Origin: Amborella trichopoda
Lineage: Eukaryota; Streptophyta; Magnoliopsida; Amborellales; Amborellaceae
Direction of reading: 5' to 3'
Length of the DNA: 64,000 bases
Assembly: GCF_000471905.2 (NCBI RefSeq)
Contig: NW_006494865.1
Coordinates: 470,496-534,495 of the forward strand
In this document: piece by piece, positions 45,436 to 56,214 of the stretch
Position numbering within the stretch: the first letter of the stretch is position 1
How the letters are laid out: every line of letters begins with the position of its first letter
Translations under genes and position numbers: made by a program
Notes under the pieces: model-generated
Databases searched by the model: none
Seen by the model: only the letters and a program-made list of their open reading frames with translations
Told to the model about the DNA's origin: nothing

Positions 45436-46364
45436 TATCATGACCCCGCCCCCGACCACCATACCTTAGGCTGCGACGGGCGATCGAGTGTGGATTTGTG
45501 ACCCAATGTAACATTTGTCACAATGTAAGGAGTGGACTTAGCTAGCAGATGAACATGGAATATCCCATACACCAAAAATTCATTATATAAAATTCTTCCA
45601 AAATATTATACCAAGTTCGGGGCATCTAGGCTCTAGTATTACACATATCAACAAAGAACAAAGTCCCAAGGCAAGACAACCTAGATACAAACAAGATCTA
45701 TACACCTTCTTTGAGAAATCTAGCTTCGACTTCTTGCCGCAAAACACGAGCTCCAAGCCCTAAACCTATCGCTATCAATCTACAAGGAGAGGAGGATTAA
45801 TGGAATGCTCTATACACCCCAGTAACTAGGTCTACTGTTATGCATCTATAGTAATTCTTTCCATGTGTGATACCAATTTAATCCATCAATATAAAGTCAT
45901 GGTCTAGCATATATGAATATCATGGCAAGACAACGAGTATGAACATTTCATTCAAACGACAATTATTATTAAATCAGTGTGATCATAAGAATTCAATCAG
46001 TGAAATCATTAATGATTCAATTAGTGCAATCCTAAACATTCCTTATTCAAAAATCCAAATATTACCCACTCACTCTCAAAATCACCTACTCCCGCAGAAG
46101 AAGCCCTATCCATTGGGTTAAGTCAATCCCATTGCTTAGAACCTCTACTATTACCCAGGAGGGAGGGCAATGACATGTGGGTGAATCCACTTCGTAATAC
46201 CCTCAACACACACACACGGTCCTCAGCGCGCATTGGGGGTTCGGTAGGACCTTACCTTGCAAGGAATAAATCATTTCATTTCATTTCATGATTCAAGGGT
46301 GCGACACTCTATCCTCTCCCTTAACCCGTTCCTATTAGTATGCAAGTTAGGGGATGTGTCGGCT

Positions 46365-46795
46365 CACTTTCCTTACTACCGATGAGTGTCCCATCGGGTA
46401 GTAGGCGATAATATAACAATATCCACTACCGGTGAGTGTCCCACCGTGTAGTGGCCAATATCCATATAAGCAATAGCCATTCATCATAATATCATAATAG
46501 TATCCACTATCGGTGAGTGTCCCACCGCATAGTGGTCAATATCAATATAAACAGTGGCCATCCATTACAATATCATAACAGTATCCACTACCGGTAAGTG
46601 TCCCACTACGTAGTGGTCAATATCAATATAAACAGGGGCCATCCATCACAATATCATGACAGTATCCACTACTGGTGAGTGTCGCACCGTGTAGTGGTCA
46701 ACATCAATATAAACAGCCGCCATCCATCACAATATCGATATAAATGTGCAGTACAATACCCACTAACATTAGGTGTCCCATTAGGTAATGGTCAT
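46365..46795. repeat. ~80-bp repeats with CCACTAC/GTAGTGG inverted repeat
   Basis: Six units starting near 46370, 46424, 46502, 46582, 46662 and 46745. Each has CCACTACCGGTGAGTGTCCC followed by a 7-bp inverse of its start (GTAGTGG), so every unit can form a hairpin, then an AT-rich spacer 'caatatcaatataaacag'. Confidence 0.88.
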
Positions 46796-47250
46796 CATTA
46801 TGGATTTTTTCTATGCTCGAGCTTTCAATTCATTCATGCCAATTCAATGCCTCATAACAGGTGAATCACATTCTCATCATAACAGTATGATAATTAACAC
46901 TTAGCATTCTTTGCATTGATGTAGCACAATATTTCTACATAAAATATCATCAACGACATTTTAGCACTTATCATGGAATTTTTCGTCATGAACTAATCAC
47001 ATCAATATGGCACTGATCAAATTTCACATACGCATGGTTGCATAACACCATTCACAAATAATATGGCATCTAGAACTTATCAGATAAAGGTTGTCACATG
47101 GCACTCAGATGGCAGTGACACGCACGGCGCTACGCACACGGTGCTACCCGAGCAGGGCTACTCTCATGGCATTACGCGTGCGGCGTTACGCATGGGGTTG
47201 TGCACGACATTATGCACGTGGCTCTACCCACATGTAGTACACAGAGACAA

Positions 47251-47440
47251 CGATGCTTAGACGTATGTGGCGATGCTCAAATGCACGTGACGATGCTCAA
47301 ATGCATGTGGCGATGTTCAAACTCACGCGACGATGCTCAGAAGCACGCGACGATGCTCAGACGCATGCGACGATGCTCAGACACATGCGACGATGCTCAA
47401 ACGCATGCGACGATGCTCAGACGCTCGCGACGATGCTCAT
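47251..47440. repeat. 20-bp minisatellite
   Basis: About 9.5 units of CGATGCTCAGACGCATGCGA spaced by exactly 20 bp. Since 20 is not a multiple of three, two plus frames stay open (80 and 96 aa); these are not genes. Confidence 0.95.
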
Positions 47441-48103
47441 AAGGAATCACCGTTGTTGTGATTTACAACGGCTATACACAGTGACATGTTTCAACATCTT
47501 AGTTCGCATCTTTCAATCTATACAATATTTCAATATGGAATAGAAAGAAAACTTGAAGTGAGTGCATATATCTCTTATTTAAGACCAGTTTAGGCTTGTT
47601 TGGGTACTGTTTTGGTCAACGAAGAACTTCGAGAAAGTGCCCTCGCTGCTGTTGGAAAATTCCCTTTTCAAAGAATAAATCATGCTACTACAATTATGTA
47701 CACCGCTTTATAAGTCAAATTAGTAAGTTTAGCAAGGAGAATACTTTTATGAATTTCCAATCTCATTGGCAAGGGATGAATGCTCATTTACATTTTTCAT
47801 GTGTTCTATGTTCTAGCTTCTTAACCTACCATTTTTCCTATTCTTCATAATCCATTACTCAATAGAAGCCTTAAGGGTGGAATAATACTAGATCCACTTA
47901 CCAAAAATAACGGCGCTACCAGACTTCCTCGTGCAGGTCACCCCTTGCCTTCCCCACAATAGCCTCTCCTTCAATCCCCACGCGTAGGTTGCCCGTGTCT
48001 CCTTGCACCAGTTGATAGTTCCCCAACGGTAGTAGCACAAGGGAAAGTTTTTGGGGGGGGGCAGAGAAGGGGAAAACAACGTTGAGGGCAAGGAGGGGCA
48101 TGG

Positions 48104-48110
48104 TTTATAT
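48104..48110 (-). promoter_or_regulatory. TATA box of chromovirus LTR
   Basis: Minus strand reads GCGCATATAAACCATGCCCC, about 500 bp after the LTR start and 200 bp before the predicted donor. The other minus copy has CTTATACCCCC in this place. Confidence 0.55.
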
Positions 48111-48606
48111 GCGCATGGGTTGGTGAGATCCACTGTGGATGAAACCGCGGGTGGTTGGTTAGAGCGCTGTGGCTGGCATCACACGGGTGGCAAGACATTG
48201 ACACACTCGGTACGACACTGACAGATACTGTGAGGTGCTGACACGGCTGATGGCTGCACACTTTGACCAGCCGCGCGTCACGTTACACTAGGCGGTGATA
48301 AGCTTGCATCGATAAGCTTGCGACAATACCCTAGCCAATGATACATTATTTCACATGCGGGGTTAGTCTCCTTCACGTGCAGCGATGCTTCTTATGCCTT
48401 TTGTGCGCAGCGATACTCCTCATTCGCATGCAGCATTACCATTTCTTCACCCATACGCGTGGTGTTACCCTTTTTGCTACATGGATGGTAATCGGACAAA
48501 TCCCTCGCCCTTAGCACTGGGCGTTCGCTTCCATCTCGGTCGACTTCCTCCTCTCTATCCAGTACTGCTAGTGGTCCAGTACAAATGAATTGTGGCCCTT
48601 ACATCA

Positions 48607-48616
48607 TCCCCCTTTA
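48607..48616 (-). other. Polypurine tract
   Basis: Minus strand AAAGGGGGA immediately before the LTR start TGATG; it would prime plus-strand DNA synthesis. Confidence 0.75.
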
Positions 48617-48940
48617 AAGGATTTTGTCCCCAAAATCATTAATCAAAGAGGTGGGGGTATTTCTCCTTAATTTCATCCTCCCGTTCCCATGTTGATTCTT
48701 CCCTTGAGTGATATTGCCATTGAACCCGGACTAAGGGAATTTATTTATTGCACAACACTTGCACTCTCCCGTCCAATATCCCAATTGGTCGTTCAATGTA
48801 GGTTAGGTCTTCCCTGAGTGGGATTCGATTGTACTCCAAAACATGCGATGTGTCGAGCTGATATTTCCTTAGCAGGGATACATGGAAGATATTATGGAGA
48901 TTGGTCAACTCAGGTGGCAGGGCAAGTCGGTATGGCACGC
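48617..48940 (-). pseudogene. pol: Chromovirus pol C-terminus with chromodomain
   Basis: The integrase end (LPPELTNLHNIFHVSLLRKY) continues into PIGILDGRVQVLCNK, stop, IPLVRVQWQYHSREESTWER and EDEIKEKYPHLF. The VQW-xx-HSxEEsTWE pattern is the chromodomain of Tekay-type chromoviruses, thought to steer integration to heterochromatin. One stop at 48741 interrupts it. The frame ends just before the polypurine tract. Confidence 0.9.
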
Positions 48941-49868
48941 TCCCAATCCTTTCCAGAATCTCAAAAGGCCAATGAATCGTGGGCTTAATTTCCCCTTTTT
49001 ACAAAATCTCATAACACCCTTGGTTGGTGATACCTTCAAGAAGACTCGATCTCCTACCTCAAACTTGAGGTCTCTCCTGCGATTATTTGTGTAATCCTTT
49101 TGCCAACTTTGAGCTGTCTGAAGCTACTTTTTGATTGAGGGGATCTTCTCAGAAGTCATCTGAACTATTGCGGGCCCAAATAATCTTCCTTCGCCCACGT
49201 GATCCTAACAGATGGACAACCTACACTTTCTTTCATACAGAGCCTCATAAGGTGCCATCTGAATACTAGCTTGGAAACTGTTGTTATAAGCAAATTCTAT
49301 CAGGGGGAGATGATCTTCCCAGCTTCCTCTAAAATCAGTTACACAAGCTCTCAACATGTCTTCCAAAGTCTGAATGGTTATCTCGGATTGTCCATCTGTT
49401 TGGGGGTGAAAGGCAATGTTAAAAGTAAGTTTGGTCCCCAAAGCTGATTGCAGACTTGCCCAAAATCTGAAGGTGAATCTGGTATCCTTATTTGACACAA
49501 TGCTGATGGGAACCCCATGCAATCTCACAATTTCTCTGATGTACAACTGAGCCAGCTTATCTAGAGTACGAGTCGTGAGAACCGGTAGAAAATGAGCAGC
49601 TTTGATTAGTCGGTCTATCACGACCCAAATACTATCATGCCCTGCACTTGATTTTGGTAATCCTCAAACAAATTCCATCATGATGTGTTCCCATTTCCAC
49701 TCTGGTATGGCTGGGGCCGCAATAGTCCAACAGGTTTATGATGTTTTGCCTTTACATGCTGGCATGTCAAACACTTAGTGACAAATTGTGCCACATCTCA
49801 CTTTATGTTGTTCCACCAGAAGGTCTTTTTCAAATCTTAATACATCTTTGTACTACCGGGTGTACCTT
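48941..49868 (-). pseudogene. pol: Chromovirus integrase (remnant)
   Basis: Zinc-binding region (TFWWNNIK, FVTKCLTCQHVKAKHHKP; 49840-49720) then the core frame 49621-49205: MIDRLIKAAHFLPV, IVSNKDTRFTFRFWASLQ, FHPQTDGQSEITIQTLEDML. The second catalytic Asp, normally in IVSDRD, is Asn. The glutamate in DGQSE is present. Stops lie between zinc region and core. C-terminal GKTY-like words continue to 48941. Confidence 0.92.
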
Positions 49869-50690
49869 TTAGTGGGAGTGGTGTGCTTCCTCTAGGATAA
49901 CCCTTTTTATATCCTCTCCATTAGGAACACACACTCGGTCCTTAAACCTTAACAAGTCATCACGGCTTATAGAGAAATCTTCTTTTCCTTCCATTTTCAG
50001 TTTTTGAACGATTTTTATTAGCTGGGGATCTCCTTTTTGGGCCCCTCGGATTCGTTGAAGGAGTTGGGGTTCCATCCTTAGACATGACAACACTCCTTCC
50101 CTCTCACTACGGGGCTGAGATGGGTGCCACTCCACCACATCCTCTAATAGCTTCGTTTCTCGAACCATCAATTGTGACACAGAGACCATAAGTTTTTGAC
50201 TTAAGGCGTCGGAAACAACATTAGTCTTGCCTGGTTGGTAATCAATTGTACAGTCATAATCATTCAATAAGTCCATCCATCTTTTTTTTGTCATATTCAA
50301 CTCTTTCTGGGAAAATAGGTACTTGACACTCTTATGGTTTGTGAAAACCTTAAACTGAGCCCCATAGAGGTAGTGCCTTCAGATTTTTAATGTGAACACT
50401 ACTGCCACGAGCTCCAAGTCATGAGTTGGATAGTTCTGTTCATGCGGTTTTAATTATCTTGAGGCATAAGCAATGACTTTACCTCTTTGCATGAGTACAC
50501 ATCTGAGCCCTTTATGGAATGCATCGGTATAAACCACAACATCTTCGTTCCCCTTGGGTAGGGTCAGTATTGGGGCTGTGACTAGTCTCTTCTCAAATTC
50601 CTGGAAACTTCTCGCACACTCCTCTGACCATATAAACTTTGCATTCTTCCGAGTCATTCGAGTTCGGGGAAGCGCTATCTTTTAGAATCC
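49869..50690 (-). pseudogene. pol: Chromovirus RNase H (remnant)
   Basis: Frame 50657-50454 (FIWSEECARSFQEFEKRL, VVYTDAFHKGLRCVLMQ, VIAYASR) keeps the first catalytic Asp (YTDA). 50453-50300 is broken (TVVLVFTLKI and AQFKVFTNHKSV-like words), and frame 50300-49869 has RWMDLLNDYDCTIDYQPGKT, NVVSDALSQK with the last Asp, and then the tether to the integrase. Confidence 0.92.
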
Positions 50691-51440
50691 TTCTACAAAG
50701 CGCCTACAATACCCTGTCAATCCCAAAAATCTACGAACCTTGGTCACATTTATTGGCCTTTCCAACTAAAGTATGGCTTCGATCTTAAAGGGGTCGATCG
50801 TAATTCCATCCTTAAAAATAATGTGCCCAAGGACGCCCACATTGGGGAACCAAAACTCTCTCTTGCTCAACTTAGCAAACAATCTTTCTGACTTCAAAGT
50901 TTGTAACAAAATTCTTAGATGTTGTTCATGTAATTCCTGACTCTTAGAATATATCAAGATATCATCGATAAAAACCAATACAAAGTCATCTAGGAAGGGT
51001 CAAAACACCCTATTCATCAAATTCATGAACACGATAGGGGCATTGGTTTACTCGAACGGCATCACAAGAAACGCGTAGTGACCGTATTGAGTTCTGACAG
51101 TGGTCTTTAGGATGTCTCCCTCCTTGACTAGCAATTGATGATAAATCTTCGAAAGCACTTGGGCCCCTTAGAGTTGGTTAAATAGGTCGTCAATCCTAGG
51201 CAGAGGGTACTTATTTTTCACCGTCACTTGGTTCAACTGCCATTAGTCAATGTAAAATCTCAAGGACCCATCCTTTTTCTTCACAAACAGAACCGGTGCA
51301 CCCCAAGGTGACACATTAGGTCGGATGAATCCCTTATCTAATAATTCCTACAACTGCTCTTTTAACTCTTTCAATTCCGCGAGAGCCATTCTATATGGGC
51401 TTTGGAGATGGGGGTAGTGTCAGGTACTACTTCTATCTCA
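50691..51440 (-). pseudogene. pol: Chromovirus reverse transcriptase (remnant)
   Basis: Readable across five stops: [63 protein letters not shown] and the intact frame 50978-50766 beginning VFIDDILIYSKS (catalytic FIDD). It supplies the RT part that is missing from the plus-strand chromovirus at 14696-15072. Confidence 0.92.
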
Positions 51441-52030
51441 AATTCGATTTCTCTTTCTAGAGGTAGGGACGGAATTTCCTTTGAAAACACCTCCGGGTAT
51501 TCTTTTACTATTGGTATCCCTTCCAACTGGGTCTGAACTTCTCGATTCTCAACAACATAAGCTAGGTACCCTTCACACTTCTTAACAAGAAGGCGAGAGC
51601 CCCGAAGGGCAGAGATGAGCTGACGGAGGAAATTGCCCTTATTGCTCCTGAAGTGAATTTATGCTTGATCGGGACATTTAAAGGTTAACATCCTTTCACG
51701 ACAGTTGACAGCGTCATGGTGTGTAAACATCCAATCCATGCCTATAGTCACATCAAAGACTTGAATATCTAGGTGGATTAAATCCACAGGTAGGTCTTAT
51801 CCATCAACCGTAAGTTTACAATGCCTATATATTCTATTAGTTTCTGTTGAGCCTCCCACAGGCGTGCATACTACAAAAGTATAATTGAGACATGCAGGTG
51901 CAACATTCATGTAACGGGAAAAATGGGATGCAGTAAAAGAGTGAGAGGATCTGGGGTCAATTAAGACTTTAGCATTAATATCACAAATTGAGAGAATACC
52001 TCTGATCACAGAGGTGGATGCCTTGGCCTC
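51441..52030 (-). pseudogene. pol: Chromovirus protease and RT lead-in (remnant)
   Basis: Frame 52009-51797: ILSICDINAKVLIDPRSSHS, where the active-site Gly is Arg, then MNVAPACLNYTFVVCTPVGG. After a stop the fold continues with the VFDVTIGMDWMFTHH-like block near 51730 and the lead-in VVENREVQTQLEGIPIVKE-like (51550-51500). It is inactive. Confidence 0.88.
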
Positions 52031-52858
52031 TTATTCAGTGAGTAGGAACACTGGTCCTTGGGTCTTCAGGAGATCCTCGGCCTTCATCATAGGGCAATCC
52101 CTCGCCCAGTGGCCAGGATTGCCGTATTTCAGACATACATTCTTCTTTCGGTAGCATCCCGTGATAGTGTGGTTGCTTCTCCCACAATAAGTACAACTCA
52201 GGCGTCGGTCAGTGTCCATATTACCTGGAAGACTCTTCGGGGTCCTCAGGTTTGGTGAGTATCGCTTCCCTCTGGCGTTTCTCCCAAAAAACTGCTAGGG
52301 TTTCTTTCTAAACTTTCCCGACGGTACTGCTTTCATCTTTCCTTCATTCCTAACCTACGGTCCTCGCAGTCTTTTTCCATCTTCAGAGCATTGTCAGCCA
52401 TCGAGGCATACATATTTATATTGGCGAACATCACTCTACTTCTGATCACTCTACTTCTGATAACTGGATGCAATCCCCTTTTAAATTTAGCCATCTTTCG
52501 CGCCTCAGTATTTATGATCTGGGGCACATACCTAGAGAGTTTTGCAAATCGGTGGCGTATTGTTCAACAGTCATACACCCTTGCTGGAGTTCAATAAATT
52601 TTAACTCCTTCCTCTCCTTGACTGAATCGGGAAAGTACTTTTTGTCATATGTTGCCAAAAAGTTTTCCCATGTGACCTCGGTCCCTGCCTCCCTCCAAGT
52701 GTGCTTTAGCGAGTCCCACCAATACTCTTCTTCTTCTTCCAGCATAAAGGCCCCTGGCTTGAATTTTTTCTCATTCGAGCAGTGTAACAGCTCTAAAATA
52801 TTTTCCATTTGTTTCTTCCACCTCTCAGCCTTCTCCACTCCTCCATGCCCCAAAAGGC
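52031..52858 (-). pseudogene. gag: Chromovirus gag, 5'-truncated
   Basis: Zinc knuckles in frame 52219-52031: CTYCGRSNHTITGC (complete CCHC) and CLKYGNPGHWARDC (second Cys is Tyr). Gag core in frame 52858-52512: GHGGVEKAERWKKQMENI, MLEEEEEYWWDSL, VTWENFLATYDKKYFPDSV, MTVEQYATD. At 52858 it stops abruptly against a Tat integrase on the other strand; the minus frame runs on for about 45 residues as antisense of that integrase. About the first 60 residues of gag, the PBS and the 5' LTR are gone. Confidence 0.92.
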
Positions 52859-53600
52859 TGAAGCGGTCCCCCATAAGTAAGTTCCTCAGACAACGGTGGC
52901 CTACTTTGTTCGACATCATATCATATACCCCTTCAGAGTGCCGGACCAAATCATATTTGATAATGGGCCTCAATTTAGAAGTCATCACATCGATCACCTA
53001 GTTAACCAGTTCGGTTTCGAATTGAGGTAGTCGACTATGTACCACCCTCGAAAAAATGGATTAGTAGAGGCTTTCAATAAGACTCTATCCAATGTTATAA
53101 GAAATTTAGTACAAAAAACAAGGAAGAACTGACATGAGAGGCTTCTCGAAGCACTGTGGGCTTATCGCACTACTATACGAAATGCTACTGATTCCACTCC
53201 TTATTCTCTGGTTAATGGGGAGAAGAGGTTTTACCTCTCGAAACACAAATCCCTTCATTGCGAGTTGCTATTCAATAGGGAATAACCGAAGATGAGAAAA
53301 TCAACCTCTGGTATCAAGAATTGGATGCATTCAATGGAAAAAGGCTAGAGGCTCAGCAGAACTTTGAACACAGCAATGGAGAATGAAGAGGGCTTTTAAC
53401 AAGTCTTTCAAGATCCACTCATTCACCCGAGGTAATTTAGTCTTAGCCGTCAAGAGGCCTATTGTTAAGCATGGCTAGCATAACGGGAAGTTTGAGCCTA
53501 ACGGGTCCTATATATTAGCACATCATAGTGGAGAAGAGGCGATGCCCACTATTAACGAGAGATACCTAAAGAAGTACTATCCGCAATGCTTAGGGACTCA
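52859..53600 (+). pseudogene. pol: Tat integrase, 5'-truncated
   Basis: Begins inside the core at the KAEAVPHK block (KWAEAVPLK in relatives). VRHHIIYPFRVPDQIIFDNG keeps Asp of the 'SDN' position though Ser is Phe. HPRKNGLVEAFNKTLSNVI keeps the glutamate. LLEALWAYRTTIRNATDS and the C-terminal RYLKKYYPQCLG (53560-53595) follow. Stops near 53030, 53130 and 53395 and frameshifts are seen. The joint at 52858 has no LTR or target duplication. Confidence 0.92.
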
Positions 53601-54599
53601 ACGTGAAAACGAGCAAGATAGTCCAAATAAAATGCTAACTTTTTTCTTTTATATTACAGTAAAAATGAGTTACAAGTTACAAGAACCCATTACTAGGGAG
53701 GTTACAAGTCTCGTGTCTGAGGATAAGAGGACGGTTACAAATCAAAACTTGTGTTTTTTCTCTAGCAACTGAGAGTAAGAGGACGGTTACAGGGGAAAAC
53801 AAATACATGCTCCTTTAAGAAGAAGCAATCCTGCAAAAGGAAGGACCTCCTCATGAAGAAGAAGTGAAACAACTTGGAGAGTTAGCTTTAATTCATTTGT
53901 CAAGTAAGAGGATGGTTACAGGCCAGAAGACAAAGCAGATCCACTCAAAGAAGTTAGCCTCAATCCATCCGACATGTATGTCAAACATACAAGCCAGATA
54001 CTTCATCTGACGTTTATGTCGAACATATGACGTAGGATCCATTCAACATGTATATCAAACATACAAGAGGGGCTGCCCTGGCAAGGAGCTAGCCTATGAC
54101 AAGAAGCACCCTCTGTTCACAGTGGATGCCCTTCCACAGAACACCTCACTGCTGTCCTGGAGGATTTAGCTTCCAATAGATATCACAAGCCGTCTCATCC
54201 CTCGCCACTTTTTGCTGGTCCATGGTCATACGTAGCTCATCGTCGAGCGTCGCGAACCCACACGTGAGCTACCGACACATGCGAACATCTGTCTTCACAT
54301 CTTGATGGCACATCTTTCTATGCACCGTCATGAGCCATATGTGCTGACGAGAAGCGATTGAAGCCAACACCGGTTGCGATATTCATAGGCCAGCACCGGT
54401 TGTGCTCCTCACCCTTAACATTGGTTGTTTTGCTTGAGGGTCGGCGCCGGTTGTATCAGCACTCCAAATCATTAGCGCCGGTTCCCTTAGCGTTAATTCC
54501 CTTAGTGCCAGTTGGACTACTGTTAACACCTACCCTATTGCGATTGCTCACCTCTTGAGACTCCTCATTTTCACACCTCCTTAAATGGTCAGAAGATTT

Positions 54600-54770
54600 T
54601 CAAGGAGGACGATTCACCTCTAGCAACTGTATGCCTTCCTCACGATGGTTCACCTCCAGCAACCAAACGCCTTCCTCGTAACGATTCACCTCTAGCGACT
54701 GTACGCCTACCGCATGATGTTTCACCTCCTGCAGCCGTACGGCCCACCTCTGGTGACCATTCGTCTTCCA
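54600..54770. repeat. ~41-bp minisatellite
   Basis: Four units of 'gattcacctctagcaactgt' plus 'acgccttcctcacgat'. Not present in A1. Confidence 0.75.
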
Positions 54771-55283
54771 CTAGAATTGCTCCCACACAGCTGGAAACTC
54801 ACATAAAACTTTCTCGCCTATCTTTTTGGTCTGAACTTCACCAAAACCTCACCAGGAAACCTCTGCGACACCATGAAAGTGCTAGAAAACTTTCACAACC
54901 GTCGGGAAACCCCTTAAAAACCCTCAAAAAGCCCTCAAGACATGTGAAAATACTCATTGATGTGTTTCCCCCCTCTTCCCGAGAGGAAACATGATAGCCG
55001 AAGCCTCCTCTACTTCTCAGAAATATTCTCAAAAAGCTCTTCTTTCCCTGCTACTCTCGCTGCAATTTCCACACAAATTTTGGGCAAAGTAAACACATTG
55101 AAGGTCTTCTCAGCAAAACCCTTGCCAGAATCCTGCTGCCTGACGAAGAACCTACTCTGCTTGTTGCTGAAGTCCCACTACTTGTTGGAAACTTCGACCG
55201 AGCACCCTCTCGTCACGGTTAAAGAAAACTTGCTTAAGTTTTTACCCTTAGTGAAAAATAAGGGAAAATGGGGTTTTACCCCC

Positions 55284-55290
55284 TTATATA
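55284..55290 (-). promoter_or_regulatory. TATA box of antisense unit A2
   Basis: Minus strand GTCTATATAAGGGGGTAAAA, the counterpart of 5062-5056. Confidence 0.55.
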
Positions 55291-55419
55291 GACTACACTG
55301 CCATCAAAAGCCCTTCGCAAACTAGGAGAACCAGTTTCATCCAAGGGAAGCCAAGCGACAACGGGCTGAGTCAGGCTTCGACATGAGGGCCGAGGAACTC
55401 TCATCAATCCATCCCCAGT

Positions 55420-55740
55420 GCTAGTTGATGTAGTGCTGGGTAAATTTCTGAAAAAATGTAGCACCGGGTGTGTTTTCAAATACAACCTAGCGTCCGTTGA
55501 CTTAGCGCCGGGTGTGTTTTCAAATACAACCCTAGCACCGGTTTACTTAGCGCCGAGTGTGTCTCCGAAAAGACCCTAACACCCATTAACTCAACATCAG
55601 TTGACTTCAGATGATATCACGAGTCATTCACAATGCCAGCTGAATAACACCGGTTGTGTTAGAACTCAGCGCTGGTTGTGTTGTGAGAACTCAGCACCGG
55701 TTGTGTTGTGAAAACTCAGTGCCGGTTGAATATTCACGAT
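55420..55740. repeat. GCGCCGGTTG short repeats
   Basis: Loose 25-50-bp units around 'agcaccggttgtgttgtgaa' and 'aactcag'. The same decamer is scattered at 54355-54550. 55741-56214 after it is the unique block shared with 6011-6489. Confidence 0.7.
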
Positions 55741-56214
55741 AAGCCATCAGCACAACATGTGTTGCCGACCGTATTTCAAGTTGTTTATGCCCTACCATTA
55801 TACCTAGTGGAGTTGTGTACCCAAGCCAGGACATGTCATCCTTAGTGGAGTTGCACCGAGGTCGTTGCACCTAAACTGTGACTTCCCCGATGGAGTCAGG
55901 TGCTGTCCCTCCCCCACTAGGAGTCACACCCATACTGCAGCCTATCATCCCAAGTGAAGTTGGGGTCATTCTTACCTCCCCACTACTCAGTGGGTCAGCT
56001 TCACACTAAGCTACCTTATTCACCCTAGAGAATGCCTTACCCCCTTAAAAACCATAGCAAAGTCCACTTCTGTTGGTCATCCTTCATCAAGTCACCATTT
56101 CCAACTAGCCCTCAGTTCGTGAATGGTCTCCACCGTGTTATCCCTAGGGAGTCTGATTACCATCCACAGGCCAATTCCCTATGGAGCTTCACTTACATGG
56201 CGATTCACTAAGAG

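Larger units (their letters stand above)
45780..47901 (-). other. Predicted intron within chromovirus LTR
   Basis: Donor TTTTTGGTAAGTGGATC (GT at 47901-47900) and acceptor CTCCTCTCCTTGTAG ending at 45780, followed by ATTGATAGC. In the plus-strand LTR the acceptor context is CTCCCCTATTGTAG then ATTGATAAC (12878). About 2.1 kb. Splicing itself is unverified. Confidence 0.42.
45436..48606 (-). mobile_element. Chromovirus LTR downstream of pol, complete
   Basis: About 3.17 kb, minus strand, from TGATGTAAGGGCC at 48606 to GGGGTCATGATA at 45436. It directly follows a polypurine tract, so it is the 3' LTR of the pol at 48617-52858. A TATA (48110-48104), predicted splice sites (47901 and 45780) and a poly(A)-like region (about 45600-45560, TATATAATGAA) are seen. 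Two arrays (46365-46795, 47251-47440) lie between the splice sites. Confidence 0.88.
53601..55300 (-). other. A2: putative antisense transcription unit
   Basis: Collinear with 3560-5100. The blocks 'aagttacaagaacccattac' (53670), 'ctggcaaggagctagcc' (54080) and the promoter block (55240-55295) are shared. Minus-strand TATA at 55290-55284; minus-strand poly(A)-like ATATAAAAG near 53660. Inside are two short arrays (54355-54550 CACCGGTTG words; 54600-54770, ~41-bp units 'gattcacctctagcaactgt'). No convincing protein on the minus strand; 54838-55032 is uncharacterised. Confidence 0.4.

Noticed and set aside
52512..52997. 161-aa minus frame taken as one protein
   Set aside because: Only residues from about 46 on are gag; the first part is antisense Tat integrase read through the joint at 52858.
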